A stretch of DNA of 64,000 bases from Nitrospirillum iridis (lineage in GTDB: Bacteria > Pseudomonadota > Alphaproteobacteria > Azospirillales > Azospirillaceae). A program made the translations under genes and the position numbers. Shown in pieces: positions 45,501 through 54,155 of this stretch. Where the stretch lies: positions 124,001 to 188,000 of the forward strand of contig NZ_JACIIZ010000016.1 of the NCBI RefSeq assembly GCF_014205765.1, given 5' to 3'. The notes under the pieces were generated by a model. That model did no database searches. It saw only the letters and a list, made by a program, of their open reading frames with translations, and was not told the DNA's origin. The stretch's first letter is position 1; every line of letters starts with the position of its first letter.

Positions 45501-46220
45501 GAGGAGCAGTCCGGCCAGATCCGCGAAGTGGGCGTGGAACTGTACCAGCAGATGCTGGAAGAGGCTGTGGCCGCCGCCCGGGGCGGGCTGTCGGAGGCCC
45601 AGGCGGCGGAGGAGCAGTGGACGCCCCAGATCCAGCTGGGCATGCCCGTCCTGATCCCCGAAAGCTACGTCGCCGATCTGGGCATCCGCCTGTCGCTCTA
45701 CCGCCGCGTGGCCGATCTGGTGGACCGGGCGGAGATCGACGCCTTCGCCGCCGAACTGGTGGACCGCTTCGGCACCCTGCCGGGGGAGGTGGAGAACCTG
45801 CTGCGCCTGGTGGAGATCAAACGCCTGTGCCGCGACGCCGGGGTGCAGAACCTGGACGCCGGGCCCAAGGGTGCCGTCATCGGCTTCCGCAACAATGAGT
45901 TCAAGAACCCGGCCACCCTGGTGGGATTCATCCAGCAACAGGCGGGCACGGCCAAGATCCGCCCCGACCACAAGCTGGTGCTGCTGCGCCCCTGGGACAG
46001 CGCCGAGACCCGTCTGGACGGGGTGCGCAAGCTGATCGGCGACCTGGCGAAGATGGCCGCCGGCGAAACGGTGAAGACCGATCCGCCCCCGCCACCGCCG
46101 CCCCCGCCGCCGCCCAAGCCCCAGGGCAAGCCCGTCTCCGCCTGGGGCCACAAACCACCGCTGCCGGCCAGCAAACTGGGCCGGCCGGGATTCTCCACCC
46201 CCCCGCGCAGTCGGCGGTAG
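42537..46220 (+). CDS. mfd: Transcription-repair coupling factor Mfd
   Basis: 1,227 residues with the full Mfd order. The N-terminal UvrB-like module (LLPFPAWDCLPYDRVSPNGD, REPGEYAVRGGIIDLFPPAT) is followed by the RNA polymerase-interacting CarD-like domain (GDLVVHVDHGIGRYDGLETL) and the RecG-like translocase (CGDVGFGKTEVALRAAFVAA, VDEEQHFGVKQKERL, TATPIPRTLQLALSGVRELS, LYQVRGRVGRAKVRGYAYLT). A C-terminal TRCF domain ends the chain. It removes stalled RNA polymerase and recruits UvrA. The last 60 residues carry ten consecutive prolines, an unusual tail. ATG 42537 is chosen over a TTG four codons upstream. Confidence 0.98.
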   Translation: MSDTVLPPAVLSSLAPDTPRRLLVAGAPEGHDARVLADLARRAGPSGLLHVTLDDARMARVQEALAFFAPDVTLLPFPAWDCLPYDRVSPNGDIVARRIETLTTLLGARPKGAFIVLTTLNAALQKVPPRLAFRNATFQAKVGGRLNVDELQRFLANNGYTRAQTVREPGEYAVRGGIIDLFPPATAEPLRLDLFGDDLEGVRAFDPMTQLTTEKRSGVDLKPMSEIFLDEPSVQRFRTRYRELFGAVTDSDPLYEGISAGRKMPGMEHWLPLFHAGLDTLFDYVPAAMVSLDAQAEEARDSRLSQVADFYEARRTFQEVEKKSGTPIYKPVPTSAMFLDGDAWDRHLALRCVAQLSTFAAVAREDGEGGANPNLVDAAGRRGRDFADARANPDVNVFTALGQHIDQLRADGRRVVVAGYSQGARDRLAKMLKEHGIDPAPTADSWAEVGALAAKATAVVVLGIDNGFVTDTLAVITEQDILGDRLARPSQKKRRAANFIAEAASLATGDLVVHVDHGIGRYDGLETLTVTGAPHDCLRIIYDGGDKLYVPVENIEVLSRFGSEESGAQLDKLGGVGWQSRKARVKKRLKDMADALLRIAAERALRKAPPVEVPEGVYDEFAARFPYAETDDQQRAIEDVLEDLNSGQPMDRLVCGDVGFGKTEVALRAAFVAAMSGLQVAVVVPTTLLARQHSRTFEKRFAGLPVRLGQLSRLVTAKEANQTKAGLADGTIDIVVGTHALLAKSIQFKRLGLVIVDEEQHFGVKQKERLKELRTDVHVLTLTATPIPRTLQLALSGVRELSLIATPPVDRLAVRTFVLPYDPVVIREAILREHYRGGQSFYVCPRIEDLPKLQERLAELVPEVKMITAHGQMPAAQLEEVMTAFDEGKYDLLLATNIIESGLDIPSANTLIVHRADMFGLAQLYQVRGRVGRAKVRGYAYLTYQPKTVLSQTAQQRLHVIETLDSLGAGFQLASHDMDIRGAGNLLGEEQSGQIREVGVELYQQMLEEAVAAARGGLSEAQAAEEQWTPQIQLGMPVLIPESYVADLGIRLSLYRRVADLVDRAEIDAFAAELVDRFGTLPGEVENLLRLVEIKRLCRDAGVQNLDAGPKGAVIGFRNNEFKNPATLVGFIQQQAGTAKIRPDHKLVLLRPWDSAETRLDGVRKLIGDLAKMAAGETVKTDPPPPPPPPPPPKPQGKPVSAWGHKPPLPASKLGRPGFSTPPRSRR

Positions 46221-46292
46221 GGGCGCTGGCTGGAGCAATGGAAACGGACTAAACTCCAACTCCTGGACCACTACCGGTCGGCGAGGCTGCTC

Positions 46293-46877
46293 ATGACCGC
46301 CATGGATGAAGCGCAAGAAGCCCTGGGACAAGGAGAGGCCGCTCGTCGCGCGGGGCGACCTCAAGAGGCGCTGGATGCGTTCTGCCGGGCGGTTGCGCTG
46401 TTGCGGGCGGAGGGCGAGGGGAGCGGCCTTGCCCACGCCCTGACGCGGTTGGCGCAGGCGTTGCGTGACCTGCGGAGAGCGGGGGAGGCGCTGCCCCTTC
46501 AGGAAGAAGCGGTCCACATCCTCCGCCATGGAGGCGACACCCTTTCGTTGGCCCGCGCGCTGCGCCACCTCGGCGGCATTCTCGACGACCAGGCGGCACA
46601 CGCCCGGGCGATGCCGGTTTATGAGGAGATGATGGCCTTGTATTCGGGCATGGAGACCGCGCCGCTGGAAATGGCGAACGCCGTGCGCAGCCTGGCCTGC
46701 AATGCCGAGGCTCGGGGAGACCGCAGTGACGCTGTTGAAAAGTGGCAGGACGCGCTTGGCCGCTACACCGCGCTTGATGCCGTGTTTCGCCAGGACTACG
46801 GCCTGCCGGACAATCCCGGCGTGAAGGAGGCACAGACGCGCCTGATGGCGTTGCGAGGGGAACCGGACCCAATCTGA
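46293..46877 (+). CDS. Tetratricopeptide-repeat protein
   Basis: 194 residues with about four TPR-like helical pairs: EAARRAGRPQEALDAFCRAV, AQALRDLRRAGEALPLQEEA, RHLGGILDDQAAHARAMPVY and ACNAEARGDRSDAVEKWQDA. No signal peptide or catalytic domain. TPR arrays bind partner proteins; no partner is suggested by position. It is convergent with the downstream cyclase gene. Confidence 0.8.
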   Translation: MTAMDEAQEALGQGEAARRAGRPQEALDAFCRAVALLRAEGEGSGLAHALTRLAQALRDLRRAGEALPLQEEAVHILRHGGDTLSLARALRHLGGILDDQAAHARAMPVYEEMMALYSGMETAPLEMANAVRSLACNAEARGDRSDAVEKWQDALGRYTALDAVFRQDYGLPDNPGVKEAQTRLMALRGEPDPI

Positions 46878-46897
46878 GCAGCCGGCGGTAAGCCGGC

Positions 46898-48175
46898 TCA
46901 GGCCGCGCAGACCCGGTTGCGGCCGTCCGCCTTGGCCTGGTACAGCCGGGCGTCGGCGGCGGCGATCATGCCGTCGGGGCCGTCCTGGCCCAGGTCGCCG
47001 CTGACGCCGATGCTGATGGTCACCGCCAGGTCGGGGTGGATCTCCTGCCAATCGGCGGCGGCGATGGCCTGGCGCAGGCGTTCGCACAGGGCCGCCGCCT
47101 CGGCTGCGCCGGTGTCTTGCAACAGCATGACGAATTCCTCCCCGCCATAGCGGGCCGCCAGGTCGCCCGGCCGCAGGGCGGCGCGCAGCAGGTCGGCCAC
47201 CTGGCGCAGCACGGCATCGCCGATGGCATGGGAATAGCGGTCGTTGATGGCCTTGAAGTGATCGATGTCGCCGATCATCAGCGACAGCGGCCGGCCCTCC
47301 CGCACCGCCCGCTGGTACAGCATGCGCGCCTGTTCGTCGAAATGGACGCGGTTGTGCAACTGGGTCAGCCCGTCGCGGATGCTGATCTCCCGCAATCGGG
47401 CCGCGTCGCGGGCCAGCGCCTCGGCCATGTGGTTGAAGGCTTGGGCCAGGATGGCGATCTCATCCCGTCCGTTCACCGCCACCCGCTGGCCCAGGTCGCC
47501 CGCCTGCATGGCGCGGGCGGCGTCGGTCAGGCGGCGCAGCGGCCGGCTCAGCCGTCTGCCGATCACCAGGCCCGCGCCGACGGCCAGGATGGCGGCCAAG
47601 GCGCAGGCCCCCAGCAGCGCGTCGCGGGCGACGCCGACAAAGCGCAACTCGGGTGCGGAGAAATTGACCTGACCCTCGGGGTGGAAATAGCCGATCAGCC
47701 GGCCATCCACCCGCAGGGGTTCCGCGCCCGCCTGGTCGTCGGTGCTGACGTGGTCGCCAATGGCGTAGGCCGGCGTTCGGGTCAGGGCCACGCCATCGGG
47801 GGTGAAGACCAGGAACTGGATGGGGGGCGCCGTCCGCCGCTCAGATTGGGCCGGTCCGTCAAGCTGCGCGCCCGGCGACCCCATTCCAGGCCCGGCGCCG
47901 TTCTCCTGGGGAGGCCGTCGCCCCGGGCGCCCCGGGCCGCCGCCCATGCGGCGCTGGCTGAAGGCCGCGAAGGGTTCCGCCGCCGCACCCGCGTCCCAGG
48001 ATCCATAGGTCTGGACATAGGCCTGGACGTTGGCGCGGAAGCTGTCGCGTGCGCCGGCCAGATGCATGTCCGTGAACCGCGTCACCACCCGCTGATAGGC
48101 GACGACGCCCACCAGCGTGACGGACGCCAGGCTGGTCAGCAGCAGGGCGAGGACGATCTTGGTGCGCAGGGACAT
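46898..48175 (-). CDS. HAMP-GGDEF diguanylate cyclase with periplasmic sensor
   Basis: 425 residues. Two membrane helices (IVLALLLTSLASVTLVGVVA and ALLGACALAAILAVGAGLVI) bracket a periplasmic region. HAMP follows (RRLSRPLRRLTDAARAMQAG), then GGDEF (IRDGLTQLHNRVHFDEQARM, MIGDIDHFKAINDRYSHAIG). The active site is GGEEF, with an RPGD inhibitory site five residues before it. The periplasmic part includes a glycine-proline-arginine-rich low-complexity stretch of about 30 residues, unlikely to fold. The ATG at 48175 gives a proper anchor start. Confidence 0.93.
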   Translation of the reverse strand: MSLRTKIVLALLLTSLASVTLVGVVAYQRVVTRFTDMHLAGARDSFRANVQAYVQTYGSWDAGAAAEPFAAFSQRRMGGGPGRPGRRPPQENGAGPGMGSPGAQLDGPAQSERRTAPPIQFLVFTPDGVALTRTPAYAIGDHVSTDDQAGAEPLRVDGRLIGYFHPEGQVNFSAPELRFVGVARDALLGACALAAILAVGAGLVIGRRLSRPLRRLTDAARAMQAGDLGQRVAVNGRDEIAILAQAFNHMAEALARDAARLREISIRDGLTQLHNRVHFDEQARMLYQRAVREGRPLSLMIGDIDHFKAINDRYSHAIGDAVLRQVADLLRAALRPGDLAARYGGEEFVMLLQDTGAAEAAALCERLRQAIAAADWQEIHPDLAVTISIGVSGDLGQDGPDGMIAAADARLYQAKADGRNRVCAA

Positions 48176-48499
48176 TGGGGTGGTGCGCCGGCATCGTTCA
48201 GGTCCAGCGCAGTCTAGCGGGGCTTGGTGGTGGCCGGAAAGGCGGCTTGTGAAGCGGGGCCGGGCCAACCGTGGTGGCGCCCCGTGTCGCGGCGCGGCGC
48301 CATGACGGTCCTCGCCGCCCGCGAGGGGCGTTGTCATACCCTCGGCGACGCTTCGCCAGCCGCCCGCGACCGCGATGTTGCCGGGGAACATTTCATGCTC
48401 AAACATGAAATAAATTAATAAGCTACTCTGCCCGGATGCAATTTCCCGTCTGTTTCCCCATGATCGCCCTCATCCAAGTAACGATGGGAGAAAGCCGCC
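48176..48499. promoter_or_regulatory. 324-bp region between the cyclase and metY with an inverted repeat
   Basis: No gene is supported. An AT-rich patch near 48388-48425 has a hairpin, TTTCATG (48391-48397), six-base loop, CATGAAA (48404-48410). It is enclosed by CCGGG (48381-48385) and CCCGG (48431-48435). It lies about 65-120 bp upstream of metY and could be an operator or an RNA control element. I could not match it to a known SAM riboswitch. Confidence 0.4.
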
Positions 48500-49792
48500 A
48501 TGGCCACCAACAGCACGCATCCGGAAACCCTGGTCCTGCACGCGGGATACCGCGCCGACCCCGCCACCCATGCCGTGGCCGTGCCCATCTACCAGACCAC
48601 CAGCTATCAGTTCGACGGGACGGAGCATGCGGCCAACCTGTTCGCCCTGAAGGAACTGGGCAACATCTACACCCGCATCATGAACCCCACGACCGACGTG
48701 CTGGAGCAGCGGCTGGCGGCGCTGGAGGGTGGGGTGGCGGCCCTGGCGGTGGCGTCGGGCCAGGCGGCCAGCACCTTCTCCATCCTGAACCTGGCCAGCG
48801 CCGGCGACAATTTCGTCACCTCCACCGACCTCTATGGCGGGACCTGGAACCTGTTCGCCAACACCTTCAAGCAGCTGGGCATCGAGGCGCGCTTCGTCGA
48901 TCCGTCGGATCCGGAGAATTTCCGCCGCGCGACGGACGACCGCACCCGCGCCTACTACGCCGAGACGCTGCCCAATCCCAAGCTGCGCGTCTTCCCCATC
49001 GCCGAGGTGGCGGCCATCGGGCGGGAATTGGGCGTGCCGCTGATCATGGACAACACCGCCACCCCCATCCTGGCCCGGCCGCTGGACCTGGGGGCCGCCA
49101 TCGTCGTCTATTCCACCACCAAATATATCGGCGGCCACGGCACCAGCATCGGCGGCGCGATCATCGACGGTGGCAATTTTGATTGGGAGGCGCACGCCGA
49201 CCGCTTCCCGCTGCTGAACCAGCCGGACCCCAGCTATCACGGGGCGGTATGGACCCAGGCGGTGAAGCCGCTGGGCCCCATCGCCTACATCCTGCGCGCC
49301 CGCGTCACCCTGTTGCGCGACATCGGCGCCGCCGTCAGCCCCTTCAACGCCTTCCAGACCATCCAGGGGCTGGAAACCCTGCCGCTGCGCCTGCGGGAGC
49401 ATAACCGCAACGCCACCGCCGTCGCCGCCTTCCTGGCCGAGCATCCCAAGGTGGCCGCCGTCATCCACCCCAGCCAGCAGACGGGCGAACTGCGGGCCCG
49501 CGCCGACGCGGTGCTGAAGGGCGGCTATGGCGCGCTGGTGGGCTTTGAGCTGAAGGACGGAGCGGAGGCCGGCCGCCGCTTCATCGACGCGCTGAAGCTG
49601 TTCTACCACGTGGCCAACATCGGTGATGCCCGCAGCCTGGCCATCCATCCGGCCAGCACCACCCATTCCCAGCTGTCGGTCGAGGATCAGGCCGCCACCG
49701 GCGTCACCCCCGGTTATGTCCGCCTGTCCATCGGTATCGAGCATATCGACGACATCCTGGCGGACCTGACCCAGGCGCTGGACGCGGCCTAG
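48500..49792 (+). CDS. metY: O-acetylhomoserine sulfhydrylase (aminocarboxypropyltransferase)
   Basis: 430 residues of the Cys/Met-metabolism PLP enzyme family. The start THPETLVLHAGYRADPATHA, the substrate region YTRIMNPTTDVLEQRLAALE and the PLP lysine (Lys208 in YSTTKYIGGHG) are intact. The long insertion typical of the OAH sulfhydrylase subgroup (WEAHADRFPLLNQPDPSYHG) distinguishes it from cystathionine gamma-synthase. It converts O-acetylhomoserine and sulfide (or methanethiol) to homocysteine (or methionine). GGGAGAAAG precedes the ATG, and an intrinsic terminator follows. Confidence 0.95.
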   Translation: MATNSTHPETLVLHAGYRADPATHAVAVPIYQTTSYQFDGTEHAANLFALKELGNIYTRIMNPTTDVLEQRLAALEGGVAALAVASGQAASTFSILNLASAGDNFVTSTDLYGGTWNLFANTFKQLGIEARFVDPSDPENFRRATDDRTRAYYAETLPNPKLRVFPIAEVAAIGRELGVPLIMDNTATPILARPLDLGAAIVVYSTTKYIGGHGTSIGGAIIDGGNFDWEAHADRFPLLNQPDPSYHGAVWTQAVKPLGPIAYILRARVTLLRDIGAAVSPFNAFQTIQGLETLPLRLREHNRNATAVAAFLAEHPKVAAVIHPSQQTGELRARADAVLKGGYGALVGFELKDGAEAGRRFIDALKLFYHVANIGDARSLAIHPASTTHSQLSVEDQAATGVTPGYVRLSIGIEHIDDILADLTQALDAA

Positions 49793-49803
49793 CGCCGTTC
49801 GTG

Positions 49804-49833
49804 GGGCGCGGTGGTAATACCGCCGCGCCCTTT
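49804..49833 (+). terminator. Intrinsic terminator after metY
   Basis: An 11-bp stem with one G-T wobble (49804-49814 with 49820-49830) and a TAATA loop, followed by TTT. It begins 12 bp past the metY stop codon. Confidence 0.7.
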
Positions 49834-50092
49834 CCCCCACAAGGGGCAGTGACCTACCCCATCGATCCCAACCGGGTTGTCGTACAGCCGTGTCCGACAT
49901 GTCCGACGCGTCCGCAACGGTTGTGGTTCCCGGCGGTTGACTGAGATTGCTCATAAATTTTCTGGCGCAGGGTTTGCTTGTAGGGTGGCGGTGGTGAGGT
50001 CGCCTGGTCATCACGGATGGCGCGTTGCTCCCACCGATATTGTTGAGCTGGTGATAGCCAGATCAATAGAATGCCAGACAAGGGGGATTGAA

Positions 50093-51145
50093 ATGAGCGG
50101 ATGGTCAGATCAGACGCGTGCAGAATACGATGGCGCCTATTTCAAGATCTTTGGATCTCCGGCTGCCGCGCCATTGGATTCTAAAAATGTATTTGTAGCG
50201 TGGCGCGATGGCTCGAAAGATTCCATACGAATTTCGTATTCTGTATACATAATAGATACAAATAAATGGGGAAAAAGCAAATTAGCTGGATTTAAAGATG
50301 GAACAGGCAACGAAGTTCCTTTTAATACAAAGCAGTCGCCATGCGTAGCTTGTATTGACACCGGTAAAGTATTTTTAGCGTGGAATGGATCAGGGAATGA
50401 TGGGATATGGTATTCATTCTATAATTTTGCAAATGATGTTTGGGCTAATCAGAAGAATATAAAAGTCAACGGTAAGGCACCGGATATAAGCGGCGCTCTG
50501 GCTGCCGTTTATGTGCCGCCGAAAGATGGTGAGGGTCGACCAATAAAGGGTGTTGGAGACAATGGCGCAGTCATCATCGCCTATATTGGAAACAATAATC
50601 AATACCCGGGTATAAAATATGTAATTGGCACCTTGAATTCGGAGCGCGACGGCATCGACGTGTGGTCTGAGCCGGCTATGGCGCAGGATGTGGATGGTAC
50701 GATTTTTGGTACTGTCCAGGCTGCGGGGATCACTTTGGCGCTTACGACCGTTGATGGGCAGGTTGCTGTTGCGATGGCGTGGGATGGTTCGGGCAACAAT
50801 GGTATCTGGTTCTCCCAGTACGTCATAAATTCCAACGCTTGGACACCGCAGTACAATATCAAGGCCGTTAATTCGTCCTCGAAAAAATATCCGTATGGCC
50901 CCGGGCTTGTCGCATACGATTCAGTGGCGGATGGCGAAAGTCTCATGCTTGCGTGGGCTTATCGCGACGACGGTCAGGCCAATTTTTTCAAAGACGTGCC
51001 TCCTCTTGTTGCTTCCGCCCGTGCCCAGGGCTGGACATTGGGTGGCACCAATTACGCTTTAACCGCGCCCGACGGCAGCACGGTATTCGCCTTCTGGAAC
51101 GGCGTTGCCGATAATGGCTTCTGGTACGCCAGTTATTCCAGTTGA
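50093..51145 (+). CDS. Beta-propeller-like repeat protein, possible lectin
   Basis: 350 residues with about six copies of a W-rich motif spaced 60-70 residues apart. Clear examples are VFLAWNGSGNDGIWYSFY, VAMAWDGSGNNGIWFSQY and VFAFWNGVADNGFWYASY; more diverged ones are VFVAWRDGSKDSIRISYS and VIIAYIGNNNQYPGIKYV. The pattern fits blades of a propeller closed by the C-terminal repeat, as in fucose-binding and other propeller lectins, but no family is certain. There is no signal peptide. The first 600 bp are strikingly AT-rich for this genome, so the gene is probably acquired. AGGGGGA precedes the ATG. A phospholipase C gene follows with 150 bp between. Confidence 0.65.
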   Translation: MSGWSDQTRAEYDGAYFKIFGSPAAAPLDSKNVFVAWRDGSKDSIRISYSVYIIDTNKWGKSKLAGFKDGTGNEVPFNTKQSPCVACIDTGKVFLAWNGSGNDGIWYSFYNFANDVWANQKNIKVNGKAPDISGALAAVYVPPKDGEGRPIKGVGDNGAVIIAYIGNNNQYPGIKYVIGTLNSERDGIDVWSEPAMAQDVDGTIFGTVQAAGITLALTTVDGQVAVAMAWDGSGNNGIWFSQYVINSNAWTPQYNIKAVNSSSKKYPYGPGLVAYDSVADGESLMLAWAYRDDGQANFFKDVPPLVASARAQGWTLGGTNYALTAPDGSTVFAFWNGVADNGFWYASYSS

Positions 51146-51167
51146 ACATGCATCTTGAATAGCCTCC

Positions 51168-51206
51168 GGGCACATGGGCTGTTTCTAATCATGTGCCCCT
51201 TCTTTT
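51168..51206 (+). terminator. Intrinsic terminator after the propeller-like gene
   Basis: A 9-bp stem, GGGCACATG at 51168-51176 with CATGTGCCC at 51190-51198, is followed by CTTCTTTT. It separates the propeller-like gene from the phospholipase gene, which then has its own AT-rich promoter region at about 51205-51282. Confidence 0.75.
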
Positions 51207-51295
51207 GGAATAATATAAATTGTTAAACAACATGTAATAAAATGTGCTTATTTATCCTAATTTAATGGAAATATTTTCAACTGATGGGGAAGGGC

Positions 51296-52837
51296 ATGGA
51301 AAACCGCTTGTCGTCAATCAAGCATGTGGTCCAGCTGATGCTGGAGAACCGGTCGTTTGACCAGATGCTGGGCTTTCTTTATGAGGACAGCGGCAACCGC
51401 TCCCCCGCCGGCCACCCTTTCGAGGGGTTGACCGGGCGTGAGACCAATCCCGACGGCGCCGGCCATGAGGTGCGGGTTTTCAAGATCGGGCGGGAGGTGC
51501 AGCCCAGCCCCTATTTCATGCCGGGCGGCGACCCGGGCGAGGGCTTCTTCAACACCAACGTCCAGCTGTTCTCCACCGAGAACCCGCCGGACCGCGCGCG
51601 GCCGGACAACCGGGGCTTCGTCGTCAATTTCCGCAGCGCCATCAACTACGACAACGGGCAGCAATACATGCATGTGCTGCCCGGCACCGCGCCCAACGAC
51701 ATCATGGGCATGTTCACGCCGGACCTGCTGCCCGTCCTGTCGGGCCTGGCGCGCGGCTACGCGGTGTGTGATCGCTGGTTCGCCTCGGTGCCGACCCAGA
51801 CCATCCCCAACCGCTGCTTCGCCGCCGCCGCCACCTCGCAGGGGCATCTGGACAACAAGGTGAAGACCTTCACCTGCCCCAGCATTTTCGGCCAGCTGTC
51901 GCGGTTCGGCGTGGACTGGGCCATCTTCGGCTATAACCAGCCGCCGATGACCCGCCTGGACTATCCCGACACCCGCAATGCGCCCGACAGTCATTTCGGG
52001 TTGTTCAGCGACTTCCAGGCCCGCGCCCGCGCCGGCACCCTGCCGGCCTACACCTTCCTGGAACCGGACTTCTCCTACACCGGCAACAGCCAGCATCCCA
52101 ACTACGATGTCGCGTTGGGGGAGCAGCTGATCCATGACGTCTATTACACCCTGCGTGACAGCCCGTGCTGGAACGAGACGCTGCTGCTGATCACCTATGA
52201 CGAGCATGGCGGCTGCTATGACCATGTGCCGCCGCCCTATGGCGCCACGCCGCCCGACGACACGGTGGGGGAGTTCGATGACTTCGATTTCCGCCGCTTC
52301 GGCGTCCGCGTGCCGGCGGTCCTGATCTCCCCCCTGATCGAGCCGGGGACGGTGTTTCGCGCCGACCACGGCACCATCGACCATACCTCCGTGCTCAAGA
52401 CCATCGAGGAACGGTGGAACGTCCCGCCATTGACCCGGCGCGACGCGGCGGCGCCCAGCCTGGCCGACGTGCTGACGCGGGATGAGCCGCGCACCGACGA
52501 TCCGCTGGCGGGCGTGGTGGTGCCCACCTCCGGCATGGTGCATCCGGGGCCCGGCAAGCCCTCCGCCCTGGAACTGGTGCACGCCCAGCGCCTGGCCGAC
52601 CTGCCGGTCGCCAACGCCTACGGCACCTTCGACCACCAGCCGCCGGACCTGTCGACCGCCGCCGCGGTGGCCGACTATATCCGCGCCCGCACCGCGGCGT
52701 GGAAGCAGCACAAGGCGCGGCGCCAGGCGGGGCCGATCATGGCCACGCCCAGGGCGCCGCTGCCGACGGTGCTGCCCGAGGGTGAGGACGCGCCGGCCCC
52801 GGAAACCGCCGCTCCCGTCCCGGCGGGACAGGGCTGA
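51296..52837 (+). CDS. Phosphoesterase-family phospholipase C without signal peptide
   Basis: 513 residues of the AcpA/phospholipase C phosphoesterase family (PF04185 type). Metal and catalytic motifs are present: [17 protein letters not shown] at the N-terminus, [38 protein letters not shown] and [13 protein letters not shown]. Members cleave phospholipid head groups. Most are exported by Tat, yet this one starts [12 protein letters not shown] with no signal peptide, so it is cytoplasmic or leaves by another route such as a type VI system. GGGAAGG supports the ATG at 51296. A proline-alanine-rich tail of about 40 residues ends the protein. It follows the propeller-like gene. Confidence 0.88.
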   Translation: MENRLSSIKHVVQLMLENRSFDQMLGFLYEDSGNRSPAGHPFEGLTGRETNPDGAGHEVRVFKIGREVQPSPYFMPGGDPGEGFFNTNVQLFSTENPPDRARPDNRGFVVNFRSAINYDNGQQYMHVLPGTAPNDIMGMFTPDLLPVLSGLARGYAVCDRWFASVPTQTIPNRCFAAAATSQGHLDNKVKTFTCPSIFGQLSRFGVDWAIFGYNQPPMTRLDYPDTRNAPDSHFGLFSDFQARARAGTLPAYTFLEPDFSYTGNSQHPNYDVALGEQLIHDVYYTLRDSPCWNETLLLITYDEHGGCYDHVPPPYGATPPDDTVGEFDDFDFRRFGVRVPAVLISPLIEPGTVFRADHGTIDHTSVLKTIEERWNVPPLTRRDAAAPSLADVLTRDEPRTDDPLAGVVVPTSGMVHPGPGKPSALELVHAQRLADLPVANAYGTFDHQPPDLSTAAAVADYIRARTAAWKQHKARRQAGPIMATPRAPLPTVLPEGEDAPAPETAAPVPAGQG

Positions 52838-52859
52838 AACATTCCGGTGGCCTGGCCGT

Positions 52860-52967
52860 CTAGAGCAGATCGCCCAAAGGTGGAATCGCCTTTGGGCGTG
52901 AAGTTGCTCGCGGACAGACTCAGCTATAGCCGGCTGTGGTTCCGATTAAACGCAGCCGGCTATAGTC
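52860..52967 (+). repeat. Double-hairpin repeat element, copy 1
   Basis: A 108-bp unit that begins CTAGAGCAGATCGCCC. It contains two hairpins: CGCCCAAAGG with CCTTTGGGCG (10-bp stem, 8-nt loop), and CTATAGCCGGCTG with CAGCCGGCTATAG (13-bp stem, 16-nt loop). An inverted copy with two mismatches lies at 56007-56114. It codes for nothing evident and has the look of a small non-autonomous mobile or REP-like element. Its right edge runs into the stop codon of the DUF2189 gene. Confidence 0.85.
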
Positions 52968-53835
52968 AGGCCACCAGCCGGCGATAGAGGTGCCAGGTGC
53001 TGTGCCCCAGCACCGGCATCACCACGATCAGGCCGACGAAGACGGGCAGGGTGCCCAGGAACAGGGCGCCCGCCACGATCAGGCCCCACAGCGCCATGAT
53101 TCCGGCGTTGGCCCACACCGCTCGGATGGAGGTGGCGACGGCGGTGTGCAGCGGCACGTCGCGGTCCAGCAACAGGGGGAAGCTGATGGCGGCGACGGCC
53201 AGCACCACCGCCGCGAAGCCGGCGCCGATGCCGCAGCCCACCGCGATCATGGTCCAGCCGGCGCGGGTGCCCACCACGTCGGCGGCGAACCGCGCCAGCG
53301 AGGCCGGCGGCTGGGGGCCCAGGGTGGCGTCATAGACCGCCTGGGCGGCGTAGAGCCAGGCGACGTAAAGGACGGTCAGCGCCAGGCCCAGGGTGGCGAT
53401 GGCGGCGATGGCCGGGCTGCGCAGCGGGCCGAAGGCCTCACGCCAGCTGGGCCGGGCCCCGCGTTCCCGTTGCCGGCTCATCTCCAGCAGGCCGATGGCC
53501 GCCACCGGCCCCATCAGCACGAAGCCGGAGGCCAGCGGGAACAGCAGGGGCAGCATGTTCATGGACACCGCCGCCCGCGCCAGCACGCAGCCCAGGATGG
53601 GGTACAGGACGCACAGCGCGAAGACGTCGGTGCGGAAGGCGGCGAAGTCGCGGAAGCCGGCGGCGATGGCCTGGCCCAGATCCGCCACGCCGATGCGCCG
53701 CACCACCGGCGCCTCGTGCGCCCGCAAATCCTCCATATGCCCGATGGCCCGGCCGACGCTGGCGACACCCGCCGCCGCCTCGCCCAGCCGCGCCCATGTC
53801 CATTCCACGGGATTGCGTATGGTCTCTTGTGTCAT
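52966..53835 (-). CDS. DUF2189 multi-pass membrane protein (copy 2)
   Basis: 289 residues with about six membrane helices and the same signatures as the copy beside ccoN: SGFVLMGPVAAIGLLEMSRQ, FPLLLDRDVPLHTAVATSIR and the C-terminal GHSTWHLYRRLV. The N-terminal cytoplasmic part is longer (VEWTWARLGEAAAGVASVGR). AGGAGG precedes the ATG. Its stop codon uses the last two bases of the repeat element. Function unknown. Confidence 0.85.
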   Translation of the reverse strand: MTQETIRNPVEWTWARLGEAAAGVASVGRAIGHMEDLRAHEAPVVRRIGVADLGQAIAAGFRDFAAFRTDVFALCVLYPILGCVLARAAVSMNMLPLLFPLASGFVLMGPVAAIGLLEMSRQRERGARPSWREAFGPLRSPAIAAIATLGLALTVLYVAWLYAAQAVYDATLGPQPPASLARFAADVVGTRAGWTMIAVGCGIGAGFAAVVLAVAAISFPLLLDRDVPLHTAVATSIRAVWANAGIMALWGLIVAGALFLGTLPVFVGLIVVMPVLGHSTWHLYRRLVA

Positions 53836-54155
53836 GCCCTGATCCTCCTGAACCCGGTTGGTGTTGCAGGCAGGGGCCCAGAGATCGATCGGGGGGCCCA
53901 AGGCTGTGCGTGTCCTGTTTCTTGGCGCGGACGCTGGGTGCCGCACCTTTTAGGGGAAGTGTACGTCTGTCGCCGGGGCTTGTTAATGGGGCGATCGGAG
54001 GGGGACGTGACCCAACCCGTTTGGCTCAAGGAAGCCGGCACAACGATCAGTTTAACAGTTCTCGACCCGCTTGCCATGACACGATAGGCTGCTTGGCAAT
54101 CCATGTGCGGTCGGATTAGCGTGTTCGGCCAGCCCGTCTCGAGGAAGATTCAGGA
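53836..54155. other. 320-bp gap with no supported gene
   Basis: Divergent region between the DUF2189 copy and the AT-rich gene at 54156; it must hold both promoters. The right part becomes A/T-rich. A 26-codon GTG frame at 54007-54087 was considered and not accepted. Confidence 0.4.

Noticed and set aside
48370-48500. SAM-II riboswitch upstream of metY
   Set aside because: The region has a hairpin, but the conserved pseudoknot sequences could not be found by eye. A covariance-model search would settle it.
54007-54087. A 26-codon GTG frame with GGAGGGGG upstream
   Set aside because: The ribosome binding site is only two bases from the GTG, and the product has no feature.
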